Shown: positions 1 to 8,583 of the stretch, piece after piece
Numbering within the stretch: the stretch's first letter is position 1
Layout of the letters: each line of letters opens with the position of its first letter
DNA from: JAQBFJ01 sp032123435
GTDB lineage: Bacteria; Verrucomicrobiota; Kiritimatiellia; UBA8416; JAQBFJ01
Reading direction: 5' to 3'
DNA length: 16,469 bases
Assembly (NCBI GenBank): GCA_032123435.1
Contig: JAQBFJ010000154.1
Span: forward strand, 1 to 16,469
Program-made: the position numbers and the translations under genes
Notes under the pieces: model-generated
Seen by the model: the letters and a program-made list of their open reading frames with translations, nothing else
What the model was told of the DNA's origin: nothing
Databases searched by the model: none

Positions 1-860
1 CCTCTCAGTGCAACCAAAGGAACTTTCAACCCTGCGGCAATATGCATTGGACCGGAACTGTTGCTGATAAACAGGCCGGCGCATTGAATGACAGCCACAA
101 GCTGGCTCACATCGAGTTTTCCAGCCAGAGAAATACAGTTATCACGCCCAACCATATCAACCAGCATTCGGCAATAATCGGACTCAATAGACGAACCGAT
201 ACAAAAGACTCCTGCATTCAAATTGTCACAAAGGTATCTGGCAACCGCGGCAAAGTGTTCCATCGGCCAGCGTCGAATAGGATTGGCCGCGCCAGGATGC
301 AGTCCAACAACAGGCGTTTTCAAGCCATTATTCTTCAAAATCTCCCTGGCATATTCCATTGCCTCCGGCATTACCCATAACCGCGGCAATCGATTCTCAA
401 CCGTAATCCCCATTCGCTCCGGGATCATAGCGTTTATAGACGTCATGTGTCCACGATGTGAAATATACTTATCCCCTTCAATATCTACCAGCTTGTTAAA
501 GAAAACAAACTTGCCATTCGCCCTGAATCCAACCCTTTCAGGAATACCGGCAAGAAACGGCAATAGCGAATCTTTCATGGTGTATTCATGGATGAAGTTC
601 ATACTTATATCATAATGCTCTTTCCTTAATCTTTGAGCCATGCTTAACAAACCCTGTAATCCCCTTGCCTCCCGGCTGGAACCGACAACGATTGAATTGA
701 TACCCCATGGATTTCCAGCCATCAGCGAAGCGATGAGCGGCTCAGTCAGAAGATCAATCTTTGCATCAGGAAATTTTTCACGAATAGCCGAAAAAGCAGG
801 AAAAGCCAGGATTGCGTCCCCTATAAAACGGTATTTAACAAGCAAGAGTTTTTTAATCAT
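1..860 (-). CDS. GT9 family glycosyltransferase, lipopolysaccharide heptosyltransferase-like (3' end cut by window edge)
   Basis: The reading frame is open from an ATG at 860 to the window edge, giving 286 visible residues; the family is usually about 340-350, so roughly the last 60 residues lie outside. The N-terminus carries the GT9 signature RFIGDAILAFPAFSAI (about residues 10-25). The middle has GLHPGAANPIRRWPMEHFA, the donor-domain entry typical of the family, and near residues 266-277 there is SNSSGPMHIAA, the sugar-nucleotide-binding motif of ADP-heptose:LPS heptosyltransferases. GT9 enzymes add heptose (or related sugars) from an ADP-activated donor to the LPS inner core at the cytoplasmic face of the inner membrane. 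The start is supported by AAGGA about 7 bases upstream. It overlaps the preceding 52-codon frame by 8 bases, as in translational coupling. A WaaF-like role is plausible, but donor and acceptor cannot be read from sequence. Confidence 0.9.
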   Translation of the reverse strand, partial: MIKKLLLVKYRFIGDAILAFPAFSAIREKFPDAKIDLLTEPLIASLMAGNPWGINSIVVGSSREARGLQGLLSMAQRLRKEHYDISMNFIHEYTMKDSLLPFLAGIPERVGFRANGKFVFFNKLVDIEGDKYISHRGHMTSINAMIPERMGITVENRLPRLWVMPEAMEYAREILKNNGLKTPVVGLHPGAANPIRRWPMEHFAAVARYLCDNLNAGVFCIGSSIESDYCRMLVDMVGRDNCISLAGKLDVSQLVAVIQCAGLFISNSSGPMHIAAGLKVPLVALR

Positions 861-1011
861 GCATTATCCTTAACAGACGTTTCACAAGAACAAGTTCAGC
901 TTGCCCAATTCCTTTCATAACGAAAAGTAACGAAAAATATACAAGCGCTCCAGCGCCGACGATTTTCATGAAGCTCTTCTGAGCATCCACCGTTATCAGC
1001 GTAAACCCCAT
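853..1011 (-). pseudogene. 52-codon remnant resembling the C-terminal end of a polysaccharide flippase
   Basis: A short frame starts with ATG at 1011 and ends with TAA at 853-855, inside the start of the GT9 gene. It holds one hydrophobic helix (about residues 17-34, KIVGAGALVYFSLLFV) followed by a basic, amphipathic tail (ELVLVKRLLRIMHD). That layout matches the last transmembrane helix and cytoplasmic tail of Wzx/PST-type oligosaccharide flippases. There is no good ribosome-binding site at this ATG. In the same frame a stop codon lies nine codons upstream, so no longer protein is possible here. The 8-base overlap with the GT9 gene looks like an ancestral flippase-GT9 junction. I infer that the front of the flippase gene was lost when the glycosyltransferase cassette replaced it. 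A genuine small membrane protein is the alternative. Confidence 0.45.
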
Positions 1012-1072
1012 CAACCCGAAATTACACTGTTTGCTTCATTATTCAATCAAGCATTTCTCCTTTTATCACACA

Positions 1073-2176
1073 TTAATGGAAACCAAGCATTCTGCGGTAC
1101 AATGCAACAACATTTTCCGCATGGCTCGTAATGGAAAAATGACGCGACTGCTCCAATCCGGCATTAGAAAGCCCGAATGCAAGCCGTGAATCACTTGCCA
1201 GTCGTTGAATCGCATCTGCCAACTCTTTCACATTGCCCGGTTCAACAAGAACCCCATCTCTATTGTTATTAATCAATTCCGCAGGTCCACCGGAATCCGT
1301 GGCCACAACAGGCACACCACAGGCCCATGCCTCTATAATTACTCTCCCAAAGGGCTCCGAGGTTGACGGCAAAACCACAACGGACGCTGATTTCATGATC
1401 GAAATAATATCATCTCGCCAACCCGTAAACACAACATTGTCAACACCATCCTGAATCACCATTTTTTTCAATGCCGCAACATAATCCTCGTCAAAGTCAG
1501 GTGACCCAACAAGAAGCAGAGAGCAAATCAATCCTTTTTTACGCATAATTCCGTAAGCCGATATAATTGATTCAATGTTCTTCTCTCTGGATATCCTTGC
1601 CGCAACAAGAATGACAGGCCCTTCAGGCAACCCGAATTCACGCATCAGATTCAACGGCTTCGCGTCCACATATTTATCTATTTTAATACCGTTATATATT
1701 ACCGATATACGTTTTGAGCGACCAACCAGTTTCCTGATGCTTGTTGCCACAGCATTCGAATTCGCCAATATCTCATCTGCATATCTCACACGAATTCTAT
1801 CCAGCAGAACGTCCCTCTCTATAACCCGAACATGCCACACACATGGTATACCCGCCTTTCGGCATGCCGGCCCCACATATAACATACATCTCGCACCATT
1901 AGTATGGACTATATCCAAATTCAATGATTCTAAGATTTCCTTGATCTTGTCGACATACGTCCAGTATTTCAAAATGCCGAATCGACGTAATGTCGGGAAC
2001 ATCGCAAATACAGTCCTGATGCCAAGAGCACCCAGACGCCTGGCAACGACTCCATCTCCAGGCACTATAGCGACAGGATCCACCCCGGAATTTCTAATCT
2101 CATCAATCAGGTCAATAAAGCTGATTTCGCCACCGCCTATAATCTCCGAGTGGTTAAAGATGTATCCAACACGCAT
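1073..2176 (-). CDS. GT4 family glycosyltransferase (GT-B fold)
   Basis: A 367-residue protein of normal GT4 length. The N-terminal acceptor domain opens with a beta strand (MRVGYIFNHS) and a glycine-rich GGGEISF loop near residue 14. The C-terminal Rossmann domain starts near 187 with VILVAARISREKNIESII. The donor-binding EX7E element is clear: E274 and E282 in SEPFGRVIIEAWACGVP, followed by ATDSGGPAELI. It should transfer a sugar from a nucleotide-sugar donor with retention of configuration, at the cytoplasmic side of the membrane, during polysaccharide or LPS assembly; the sugar is not predictable. The start ATG lies 6 bases after the stop of the upstream GT4 gene, with a purine-rich AGAAAGAA stretch as ribosome-binding site, so the two genes are almost certainly co-transcribed. 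Confidence 0.93.
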   Translation of the reverse strand: MRVGYIFNHSEIIGGGEISFIDLIDEIRNSGVDPVAIVPGDGVVARRLGALGIRTVFAMFPTLRRFGILKYWTYVDKIKEILESLNLDIVHTNGARCMLYVGPACRKAGIPCVWHVRVIERDVLLDRIRVRYADEILANSNAVATSIRKLVGRSKRISVIYNGIKIDKYVDAKPLNLMREFGLPEGPVILVAARISREKNIESIISAYGIMRKKGLICSLLLVGSPDFDEDYVAALKKMVIQDGVDNVVFTGWRDDIISIMKSASVVVLPSTSEPFGRVIIEAWACGVPVVATDSGGPAELINNNRDGVLVEPGNVKELADAIQRLASDSRLAFGLSNAGLEQSRHFSITSHAENVVALYRRMLGFH

Positions 2177-2182
2177 ATCAAA

Positions 2183-3385
2183 TCATTCTTTCTCGCATTT
2201 CTGCTTTTTCACTATATTAAACATCATTTCTTCCATGGTTTTAGCTTGTTCTTCCCAACTGTACTCACTGGCGACATTCATTAGCGCCCTGCCCAGATAA
2301 TCACGCTCATCTTTGGATTTTCCGAGAAAGTTAATTATATTCTTGGCTATGTGCTTTGCATCTTTACCATCACACAGAAAGTTTTGCCCCAGTTGACTCA
2401 AAATCTCAACAGAACCGCCCTGAGGAGTTGCGACTACGGGAACCCCAGAAGACATAGCTTCCAGTGTTACAAGCCCGAACCCTTCTAGGTCTTGAGTTGG
2501 CAAAACAAAAACATCTGCAGATTGATAAAAAAAGGGCAATTCACTGTCTTGTATTTTGCCCTTAAACATGACGTTTTTAGTCAAACCACAGCGTTTTACC
2601 TGATCTAACAATGCCCCATGCATCGGACCTTCACCGCCTATAACCAGAATCGCATTGCAAAACTGTTCAACAACCTGACCCATTGCATTAATCAAAACAT
2701 CCAATCCCATACGGGCTGTAAGGTTTCGCACCGTAAAAACGATGGGGCTATTTTCCGGCAAATTTAGCCGCCTGCGAACCTCTTTTACGTCATAAGCCGG
2801 CACAAAGCGTTTCGAATCTACACCTCCAGGAATGCATTTGATCCGATCAGAGACGCTTGGGCACAGCACCTTCACCATGTCCTCCGTATATTGACTCAAC
2901 ACCCGAACCCCATCAACCTGCCGCAAAACATATCGATCCAGACAACGGCGTACACTCATGTTCATTTTGACACAAAAGGCAATCTTCCCCATCGGCCAGC
3001 CACATGTTTTCACCCGATATTCATCATGCCACGGACCATAAAAATCACGAAGCTTAGGAACATTCCTAAGCTTTCCTGAACATAATACCGCAATTCCAAC
3101 AAACGGCTGACAGATCAGGACAATGTCGAATTCAGTAGCTAGCGCCTGACTGCGCAAGATTCTCAAAATTGAACGTAGCGTTGCAAAAACGGACCCACCA
3201 TATTCATATCGGTAAACACTAATGCCATCCATCGTACTGTGGGTCGCTGTGTTGCCAACCCGTCTTGTGACCACATGCACATTGTGCCCACGCTGTGCCA
3301 GATGTTTCCCCGTCTCGGCAACAACTCGCCCGCTCCCACCCATCACGTCAGGGAACAAATTATCTGTTGCAATAAGTATATTCAC
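2183..3385 (-). CDS. GT4 family glycosyltransferase (GT-B fold)
   Basis: A 400-residue retaining glycosyltransferase. The N-terminal domain has the typical start MNILIATDNLFPDVMGGSGR with the GGSGR loop (residues 16-20) that contacts the donor phosphate. The C-terminal domain begins near residue 214 (SPIVFTVRNLTARMGLDVLI) and contains VIGGEGP (248-254). The EX7E pair is E301 and E309 in LEGFGLVTLEAMSSGVPVVA. Related proteins act in exopolysaccharide, O-antigen and LPS outer-core synthesis; the donor and acceptor cannot be inferred. It is the first gene of a two-gene GT4 pair, with the second starting 6 bases after its stop. Upstream lies a 63-base gap and then a broken methyltransferase-like fragment, so the promoter may be further up or within that decayed DNA. 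Confidence 0.93.
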   Translation of the reverse strand: MNILIATDNLFPDVMGGSGRVVAETGKHLAQRGHNVHVVTRRVGNTATHSTMDGISVYRYEYGGSVFATLRSILRILRSQALATEFDIVLICQPFVGIAVLCSGKLRNVPKLRDFYGPWHDEYRVKTCGWPMGKIAFCVKMNMSVRRCLDRYVLRQVDGVRVLSQYTEDMVKVLCPSVSDRIKCIPGGVDSKRFVPAYDVKEVRRRLNLPENSPIVFTVRNLTARMGLDVLINAMGQVVEQFCNAILVIGGEGPMHGALLDQVKRCGLTKNVMFKGKIQDSELPFFYQSADVFVLPTQDLEGFGLVTLEAMSSGVPVVATPQGGSVEILSQLGQNFLCDGKDAKHIAKNIINFLGKSKDERDYLGRALMNVASEYSWEEQAKTMEEMMFNIVKKQKCEKE

Positions 3386-3448
3386 AATGAATCCAAAAAA
3401 TGATCTGCAGCGCCGCCCTGCATTTTAGACCTTATGGATTACGACACT

Positions 3449-3823
3449 CTATACCTGCATTTTCAATATAAGAATCTCGCCTGCTAATATATCAATCTTG
3501 TTACAATTCTCTTTCATCAGGAAAGAAAACAATTTATAAATGAATGACAGGCCCATCATCCATAACATCTTTCTGTTTACAGTGATTTCTATGCTCCTGA
3601 ATCCAGCTTTTCTGAAAAGTGTCTCATCGTGGGCAAAAGAATTGGGATCATTAATGTATCCGAATTCCTTGATGGCATGATCTCCCAAACCGCCCATAGA
3701 AACAACCAGAACCATTCCTGCCCGCTCAGGCAACACGGTCATGTCTTCTTCTTTCATATTCAGCAAGAATATAGCATAATTACCCATATATGAACACTTA
3801 AAAAACCTTCTTCTTGACATCAC
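3449..3823 (-). pseudogene. Probable 5'-truncated SAM methyltransferase fragment
   Basis: An open frame of 124 codons from GTG at 3823 (ATG at 3820 also possible). The C-terminal part reads like the last third of a class I methyltransferase: RAGMVLVVSMGG resembles the LKPGG-strand region, HDETLFRKAGFRSIEI resembles the common 'aGF' segment, and the final GEILILKMQV matches the last strand. The preceding NYAIFLLNM could be what remains of motif II. The SAM-binding glycine-rich motif I is absent, and there is no room for it because the divergent GT2 gene begins 29 bases away. I therefore read it as a decayed remnant rather than a working enzyme. The first about 25 residues (basic, Cys/Tyr/Phe-rich) may not be real coding sequence. 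Similarity to methyltransferases is inferred by eye. Confidence 0.45.
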
Positions 3824-3852
3824 ACCAACACACAGTTAGTTATGTTTAGTTA

Positions 3853-4659
3853 ATGAAAACAAAACTATCCATCGCGCTTTTATCAAAGAATTCAGAAAGC
3901 CATATAGCCAATTGCCTGAATTCCGTTAAATGGGCCGACGAGATAGTCGTGCTGGATGGCCATTCTTCCGATAGAACCCGCGAAATTGCCGCACAATTCG
4001 GAGCAAAAGTGCTGGAAAAAGATTTTGACAGCTTCCCTGCACAAAGACAGTACGTCATGGAACAATGTGGCAACGACTGGATTCTATCCCTGGATACCGA
4101 TATGATCGTCCCGACAACGTTGGCAAATGAGATTCAGGCGCTTATGGAACGCGGCCCCGATTGCGATGCTTACCTCATGCGATGCTTAAACCATTTCCTG
4201 GGCAAAGAAATAAAGCATTGTTCGTGGTTCGATTTTCGGTTCTTAAGACTGTTCAACCGAAAATCGGGGTCTTACGACCTGAACGATAAGATTCTCGATA
4301 GTTTCGCCTGTAGAGGGGAAATCGGAAAACTGAATAATTTCCTCGTCCACCATCAAACGGAATCACTGGAAGAATATTTACAGAAAATGACACGCTTGTT
4401 CGCCCCTCTTACCGCCGATGAATATATCTCAAAAGGAATAAAAATAAGAGCATGGAACATGCCGTGGTATTTCACAATCAGACCAGCCCTGATCTTCCTT
4501 TATAAATATTTTTGGAAACGGGGATTCATGGACGGCATTCCCGGGTTTATCATATGCGTGAACTCGGCCATCCTGTATTATCTAATATTCACCATTATCT
4601 GGAACAGGCAAAAAGGAAAACCGACATACCACCTGGAACAATATGACTACAACCCCTGA
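3853..4659 (+). CDS. GT2 family glycosyltransferase, WaaE/LgtF-like
   Basis: A 268-residue GT-A glycosyltransferase. The N-terminal half has the GT2 signature LSIALLSKNSESHIANCLNS, the donor-binding VLDGHSSDRT (D35, D40), the FPAQRQYV helix typical of the WaaE/LgtF/KdtX group, and the metal-binding DTD motif at 81-83 in LSLDTDMIV. The C-terminal third (about 215-255) is hydrophobic with aromatic residues, suited to membrane association. Members add glucose or similar sugars to the LPS inner core from a UDP-sugar. No clear Shine-Dalgarno sequence precedes the ATG; a perfect TTGACA at 3814-3819 is present, but no convincing -10 follows at normal spacing. The gene overlaps the downstream methyltransferase by 17 bases and is oriented opposite to its flanking neighbours, so the pair looks like an inserted cassette. 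Confidence 0.9.
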   Translation: MKTKLSIALLSKNSESHIANCLNSVKWADEIVVLDGHSSDRTREIAAQFGAKVLEKDFDSFPAQRQYVMEQCGNDWILSLDTDMIVPTTLANEIQALMERGPDCDAYLMRCLNHFLGKEIKHCSWFDFRFLRLFNRKSGSYDLNDKILDSFACRGEIGKLNNFLVHHQTESLEEYLQKMTRLFAPLTADEYISKGIKIRAWNMPWYFTIRPALIFLYKYFWKRGFMDGIPGFIICVNSAILYYLIFTIIWNRQKGKPTYHLEQYDYNP

Positions 4660-5212
4660 TAAAAAACACGAGAACAAAAAAGCAACAGATATTCATCCGC
4701 CCGGAATAGCGCCGCCCGGAACTTACGAAGCTGTTCTTGAACTTATACAGCCAGTGAAAGGCCGTCGTATCCTTGATGCGCCCTGCGGCTCCGGTGGGTT
4801 CGTTAAAAAGCTCCTGCAGCAAGGCGCGTTATGTTCCGGCATGGATATTACTCCCGGAGAAAACGATGAACATCTGCTGACCGCAGATATGAACAAAACT
4901 TTTCCTGTCGATTCCGTATCATGCCAAATCATAACCTGCATTGAAGGCATTGAGCACGCACGCGACTTATTTCACATTGCAGGCGAATTTAACAGAGTTC
5001 TTGCGCCAGGTGGAAAACTTGTTATAACTACACCCAATATTCAAAGCTTCCGGTCAAGAATGAAATTCCTTACCCGCGGAACACTCTTCTGGTTCGATCC
5101 TTACGAAATCAAGAGAATGGGACACATCAACCTGATCCCGTATTTCCTGCTGAAACACGTTCTTTTAACCACCGGCTTTACCGACATTTCAGTCAATACA
5201 TACAAAACATGA
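4643..5212 (+). CDS. Class I SAM-dependent methyltransferase, apparently short at the C-terminus
   Basis: A 189-residue methyltransferase. The first about 28 residues are a polar, proline-rich lead. SAM-binding motif I is ILDAPCGSGGF (43-53). An acidic GMDITPGE follows at the end of strand 2, CIEGIEHARD is the motif II region, and LAPGGKLVITTPN is the strand 5 turn. After HINLIPYFLLKHVLLTTGFTDISV the protein stops at YKT. Relatives usually continue for roughly 30-50 residues through two more strands, so the tail may be missing. The stop codon is only 3 bases from the stop of a convergent gene, which fits a recombination junction. It overlaps the GT2 gene by 17 bases and is translated with it. 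Likely role: methylating a sugar or polysaccharide intermediate; the substrate is unknown. Confidence 0.85.
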   Translation: MTTTPDKKHENKKATDIHPPGIAPPGTYEAVLELIQPVKGRRILDAPCGSGGFVKKLLQQGALCSGMDITPGENDEHLLTADMNKTFPVDSVSCQIITCIEGIEHARDLFHIAGEFNRVLAPGGKLVITTPNIQSFRSRMKFLTRGTLFWFDPYEIKRMGHINLIPYFLLKHVLLTTGFTDISVNTYKT

Positions 5213-5215
5213 CCG

Positions 5216-6505
5216 CTATTTCTTCAGCGGCAAAACCGAAGAAAACAACTCTTCATAGGCAGTAATCACGCGTTTTGCGCTAAACTGTTCAGCAAGACAT
5301 TGTGACCCATATTCCAGATCGAGGTTACCGCGTTTCCAACTTCCGTACAGAGTCCCTAGCGCAACGGCGACGCTCTCAGGCGAAAAGCAATCGGCAACAA
5401 TGCCCCCACCATATTTACCAATCAAGTCCGAAATCGTTCCATTCAATGGGGAGACAGCCAGAATCGGCCGTCCGGTTTGAGCACAGTCGACAAGTTTTGA
5501 AGGAAGAAATATTCCCTCCTTCATCTGGGCCTCAATAATCAACGTAACTGACGCCATGCGAAGACGCTGGACAGCTAAATGATACGCACAGGCAGGTTCA
5601 GAACACACAACACCTTCAAGACCGAAATCTACCACATCTTTTGTAATCTTGTTCGAATCAGCACCGAGAAAAGAAATATTAATCCGATTAGTCGGTTTTA
5701 CTGCATCAAGAAACAATCTTACACCTTTCATGAAAACCCTAGGATCCCTCTTATACAAAAGGCCCGAATGACAGATTGAAAATACATCATAATTATGATC
5801 GGATACGTTTTCCAAGGATTCAAGGGCAATATGAGGAATAACCGAACTTTTCTCACATATTGTTCTGCCAAGAATTGCTATCATATATTCGCGCAATCTT
5901 TCGCAAGGAAAAGTATGCCATGTCGCCTCTCTCGCTATAGCAGAGAAAAACCGTTGCAGGCTTTTATGTCTTAAACTGCTCATAAGCCTGCCTCCAGAAG
6001 GTCTACCAGACGGACCGTCGCCGTATGGATGAGGAAGCAGTCGCATCGGCGCAGGATCATTCCAGTTCGCAATCCAAGGAATTCCTGTTTTGCGGGCAAG
6101 CATTAACGCAGGCAGGTGTGCATATTCCGGTAACGAACGTGACATTATAACATCGTACCGATTTGCACGGATCAACTCTAAACCCTTTCGAAATGCAAGA
6201 GGACCCCCTGCATTACCATAAAGTGAAAACATACCTCTAAAAAGTATTTGCGACCTGATCCTCAGCAATAAGTGATTAAGCGTTCTCCGATCGGGAACAT
6301 GCACCAGCGAGACGATATCAGACAAGTTGTACCCGAGCATATCGTCTTCATAATGCGAAGATGGGATTTGCTGTTCCTCTGCGATAACATCGATTTTCCA
6401 ACCTGCATTGAGCCCTGCTGTTACAAGTTTTGCGTTGACTCTAGCTTCTGCAGAAGTTCCTCCTGTGGGCAAAAATTCAGGTGAAATAAAAAGTATTCTA
6501 GTCAT
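5216..6505 (-). CDS. GT4-like glycosyltransferase
   Basis: A 429-residue GT-B protein. It opens with MTRILFISPEFLPTGGTSAE, the usual GT4 entry strand and glycine loop. Residues about 95-160 carry AGGPLAFRKGLELI and RYDVIMSRSLPEYAHLPALM, with IANWNDPAP just after, like the acceptor domain of GT4 sugar transferases. The C-terminal domain has the strand SICHSGLLYKRDP and, in place of a standard EX7E, EAQMKEGIFLPSKLVDCAQT, a variant with Glu residues and a 'LPSK' turn seen in the subgroup of GT4-like proteins with poorly defined donors. PSGRPSGGR is a local insertion. It is the last gene of the wecB operon, starting 16 bases after the methyltransferase stop. The donor sugar is unknown; the family call is firm, the specificity is not. 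Confidence 0.85.
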   Translation of the reverse strand: MTRILFISPEFLPTGGTSAEARVNAKLVTAGLNAGWKIDVIAEEQQIPSSHYEDDMLGYNLSDIVSLVHVPDRRTLNHLLLRIRSQILFRGMFSLYGNAGGPLAFRKGLELIRANRYDVIMSRSLPEYAHLPALMLARKTGIPWIANWNDPAPMRLLPHPYGDGPSGRPSGGRLMSSLRHKSLQRFFSAIAREATWHTFPCERLREYMIAILGRTICEKSSVIPHIALESLENVSDHNYDVFSICHSGLLYKRDPRVFMKGVRLFLDAVKPTNRINISFLGADSNKITKDVVDFGLEGVVCSEPACAYHLAVQRLRMASVTLIIEAQMKEGIFLPSKLVDCAQTGRPILAVSPLNGTISDLIGKYGGGIVADCFSPESVAVALGTLYGSWKRGNLDLEYGSQCLAEQFSAKRVITAYEELFSSVLPLKK

Positions 6506-6521
6506 ATTAAAGTAGAATCTA

Positions 6522-7190
6522 TCAGGTTAAGAAATCCTTACAAGCTGGTTTAATCAGATGGAACATTATCTGCATTTTACGTCGCCGGATTCCTCGCCCC
6601 AATATGACCTTAAAGATGTTCTTAAAGTTAATGTGATACCAGCGATCCCACCCATATTCCGACCACCCTCTACTAGGAAACACTTTCCAGTTGCATTCAC
6701 CAAGGTCTATAAAATACCACTCATCATATTCGTTGACATGCTCGGCAAACAAAGGACGTTCCCTGTATGGGACAATAATATAAAGGTGTTTACATTTGCC
6801 TAGAAGCCTACGCGCTATTTCACGATCACCTGAAAGATGCTCAAATACATTTGATGCCATGATAACATCAACTTCAGGAACAACCCCGCAATCGCCGTGT
6901 ATAAAATCAGCAATTGATCCATATTTCATCCGACATGAATCTATTGCGCTTGAAGAAATGTCGACACCAATAAACTGCGCTTCAGGAAAGTACTCTTTGT
7001 AGACCGGAATTGCATCCCCCAACCCACAGCCAAAATCCAGAATTGTTCCCTTGAAGTTTTTATCAATCGCTAAATGCCCGACCTGAGCAATCGCGAAATT
7101 GAGAGTTTGCAACCGTCCATTCTTTTCCTCCCAATCACCCAAGGAAAATCGTTTTTCCCAATACGCTTTTGTATTTATGTTCGTATTCAT
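6522..7190 (-). CDS. Class I SAM-dependent methyltransferase
   Basis: A 222-residue methyltransferase of the Methyltransf_23/25 type. The N-terminal YWEKRFSLGDW (10-20) is the common 'Y-W-x-x-R' lead. SAM motif I is ILDFGCGLGDA (50-60), GVDISSSAID is the acidic strand-2 loop, DVIMASNVFEHL is motif II, and LYIIVPYRERPL is strand 5. The tail is rich in Trp, Tyr and basic residues, which may help the enzyme meet a membrane-linked substrate. Its ATG overlaps the TGA of the flippase (ATGA), so translation is coupled. In this setting it probably methylates a sugar or lipid-linked oligosaccharide; the acceptor atom cannot be told. All expected core motifs are present and the length is normal. Confidence 0.9.
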   Translation of the reverse strand: MNTNINTKAYWEKRFSLGDWEEKNGRLQTLNFAIAQVGHLAIDKNFKGTILDFGCGLGDAIPVYKEYFPEAQFIGVDISSSAIDSCRMKYGSIADFIHGDCGVVPEVDVIMASNVFEHLSGDREIARRLLGKCKHLYIIVPYRERPLFAEHVNEYDEWYFIDLGECNWKVFPSRGWSEYGWDRWYHINFKNIFKVILGRGIRRRKMQIMFHLIKPACKDFLT

Positions 7191-8578
7191 CGCACACTAG
7201 GTTGGTCAGAGACGTCAGAAACAATATGTAATCCACCTTTCTCACCATGTCGAAATATTGCAATCCAAGCATACAGGCTAACGGTGCCAAGGTGCACGAG
7301 ATAAGAAAAGCACACTGCCAAAGCCAGTCCTGTTGCACCATAACCAACAAGGAACCAAGTTGATGCTAACATCGCAATAGCCCAGATTCCATTCAGCCCA
7401 AAGCCCCACCACATACTAGCAGAACTCGCTATTGCCTGCCCGATCACGTTCAATGTCGCCCATAATACTGCCGAGCTCGAAAGCAATATCAAAACGACTT
7501 GTCCATCACGAAACCCCGATCCATAGGCTGCCATTATTATCTTGGCTAAAATACAGACTGTTATGGCCACGATAAGGCTAATTATAAAATTCAGTACAAG
7601 ATTATATTTCAGTGTTTTTTTATAATTGGATAGATCCTTTGTCCCATGCATATTTGCCAGCATCGGAAGGATAACCACACCAAGAGTACCGGGAATAAAG
7701 ACAATGGCGCTACGCCACTGATTCGCGGCATTAAAAAGCCCCATCTCGGCATATCCATTGGGCTGATTTACCAACAGGGCATTACAGGCCCAGGTTACAG
7801 GACCAACCATCACGCCGCTCAATAATGATGGCAGACTGAATTTCCATAGAATCGGCCACTCCGCATGGCACCCTGAATAAATCACAGGTACACCTACCTT
7901 GCGCATTTCGAACCGCAAAGCCCAACTATTCAAGGCGCAACCCGCAAGGTTTGCACATACAGCCCCCAAAACAGCACCTGTAAGGCCACCCAGATAAACA
8001 CCACAAACCATCAACGGAAAATTCAATAACCCAGTTATCAGGTTCAATTGCGCCAGTCGTTTGAACGATTCAAATCCAGCTAACGCTCCAATCTGTGCCC
8101 CACCCCAGGCTCCCAATAATAATAGTGGAGCCGATAATATCAAGAGGCCAGAAAGCTTTGGAGCATTAAGTGTTTTCGCGGCTAGCCATGGAGCAAGTAC
8201 AACAAGAATAATTGTAATCAAACCACCAGTAACCAACGAGACAACCGAAGATAAACCGATAATCCTTCCAGCCTTGGCAGGGTCCTTTGCCCTGAACTCT
8301 GCCACATACTTGGTGGCCGTCAACCCCAGCCCGAATCCGGCAAATGTGGCAAACATCCCTACACTGCTCTGGATAATTCCAAGTTCTCCGAAACCTTCCT
8401 TGCCAAGCATTCGCGCAACAAGAACAGATGAAATCAGGCTCAACCCCCTGGAGATAATCGCCCCAAAAAAGCTCCAGAATGCACCCCGGGCAAGACGCGA
8501 ACCAACAGGCGACGCCTGGATACGTTCCACATATGGATTCAGAAAGTCAGGGACCTGCCCAATTAGCCAGTTTTTCAA
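7187..8578 (-). CDS. Polysaccharide flippase, Wzx/PST (MOP superfamily)
   Basis: A 463-residue integral membrane protein with roughly 12-14 hydrophobic helices. The first cytoplasmic stretch (ERIQASPVGSRLARGAFWSF) leads into the first helix, followed by SSVLVARMLGKEGFGELG, the signature of the Polysacc_synt family ('a R . L G p e . y G'), and a QSSVGMFATFAGFGLGL helix. These proteins move undecaprenyl-diphosphate-linked oligosaccharide units from the cytoplasmic to the periplasmic side. It sits 5 bases after the wecB stop and overlaps the next methyltransferase by 4 bases. A separate 52-codon fragment at 853-1011 looks like the end of another flippase; the tail of this one (GEKGGLHIVSDVSDQP) is not similar to it, so the two come from different genes. 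Confidence 0.93.
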   Translation of the reverse strand: MKNWLIGQVPDFLNPYVERIQASPVGSRLARGAFWSFFGAIISRGLSLISSVLVARMLGKEGFGELGIIQSSVGMFATFAGFGLGLTATKYVAEFRAKDPAKAGRIIGLSSVVSLVTGGLITIILVVLAPWLAAKTLNAPKLSGLLILSAPLLLLGAWGGAQIGALAGFESFKRLAQLNLITGLLNFPLMVCGVYLGGLTGAVLGAVCANLAGCALNSWALRFEMRKVGVPVIYSGCHAEWPILWKFSLPSLLSGVMVGPVTWACNALLVNQPNGYAEMGLFNAANQWRSAIVFIPGTLGVVILPMLANMHGTKDLSNYKKTLKYNLVLNFIISLIVAITVCILAKIIMAAYGSGFRDGQVVLILLSSSAVLWATLNVIGQAIASSASMWWGFGLNGIWAIAMLASTWFLVGYGATGLALAVCFSYLVHLGTVSLYAWIAIFRHGEKGGLHIVSDVSDQPSVR

Positions 8579-8583
8579 AAGAT

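Noticed and set aside
42..873. Several plus-strand frames of 77-130 codons over the first 870 bases
   Set aside because: They are shadows of the minus-strand GT9 gene, whose reading frame shows clear family motifs throughout.
3814..3846. Promoter for the GT2 gene using the perfect TTGACA at 3814-3819
   Set aside because: No acceptable -10 at 16-18 bases; the best hexamer (TATGTT) is 21 bases away and almost at the start codon.
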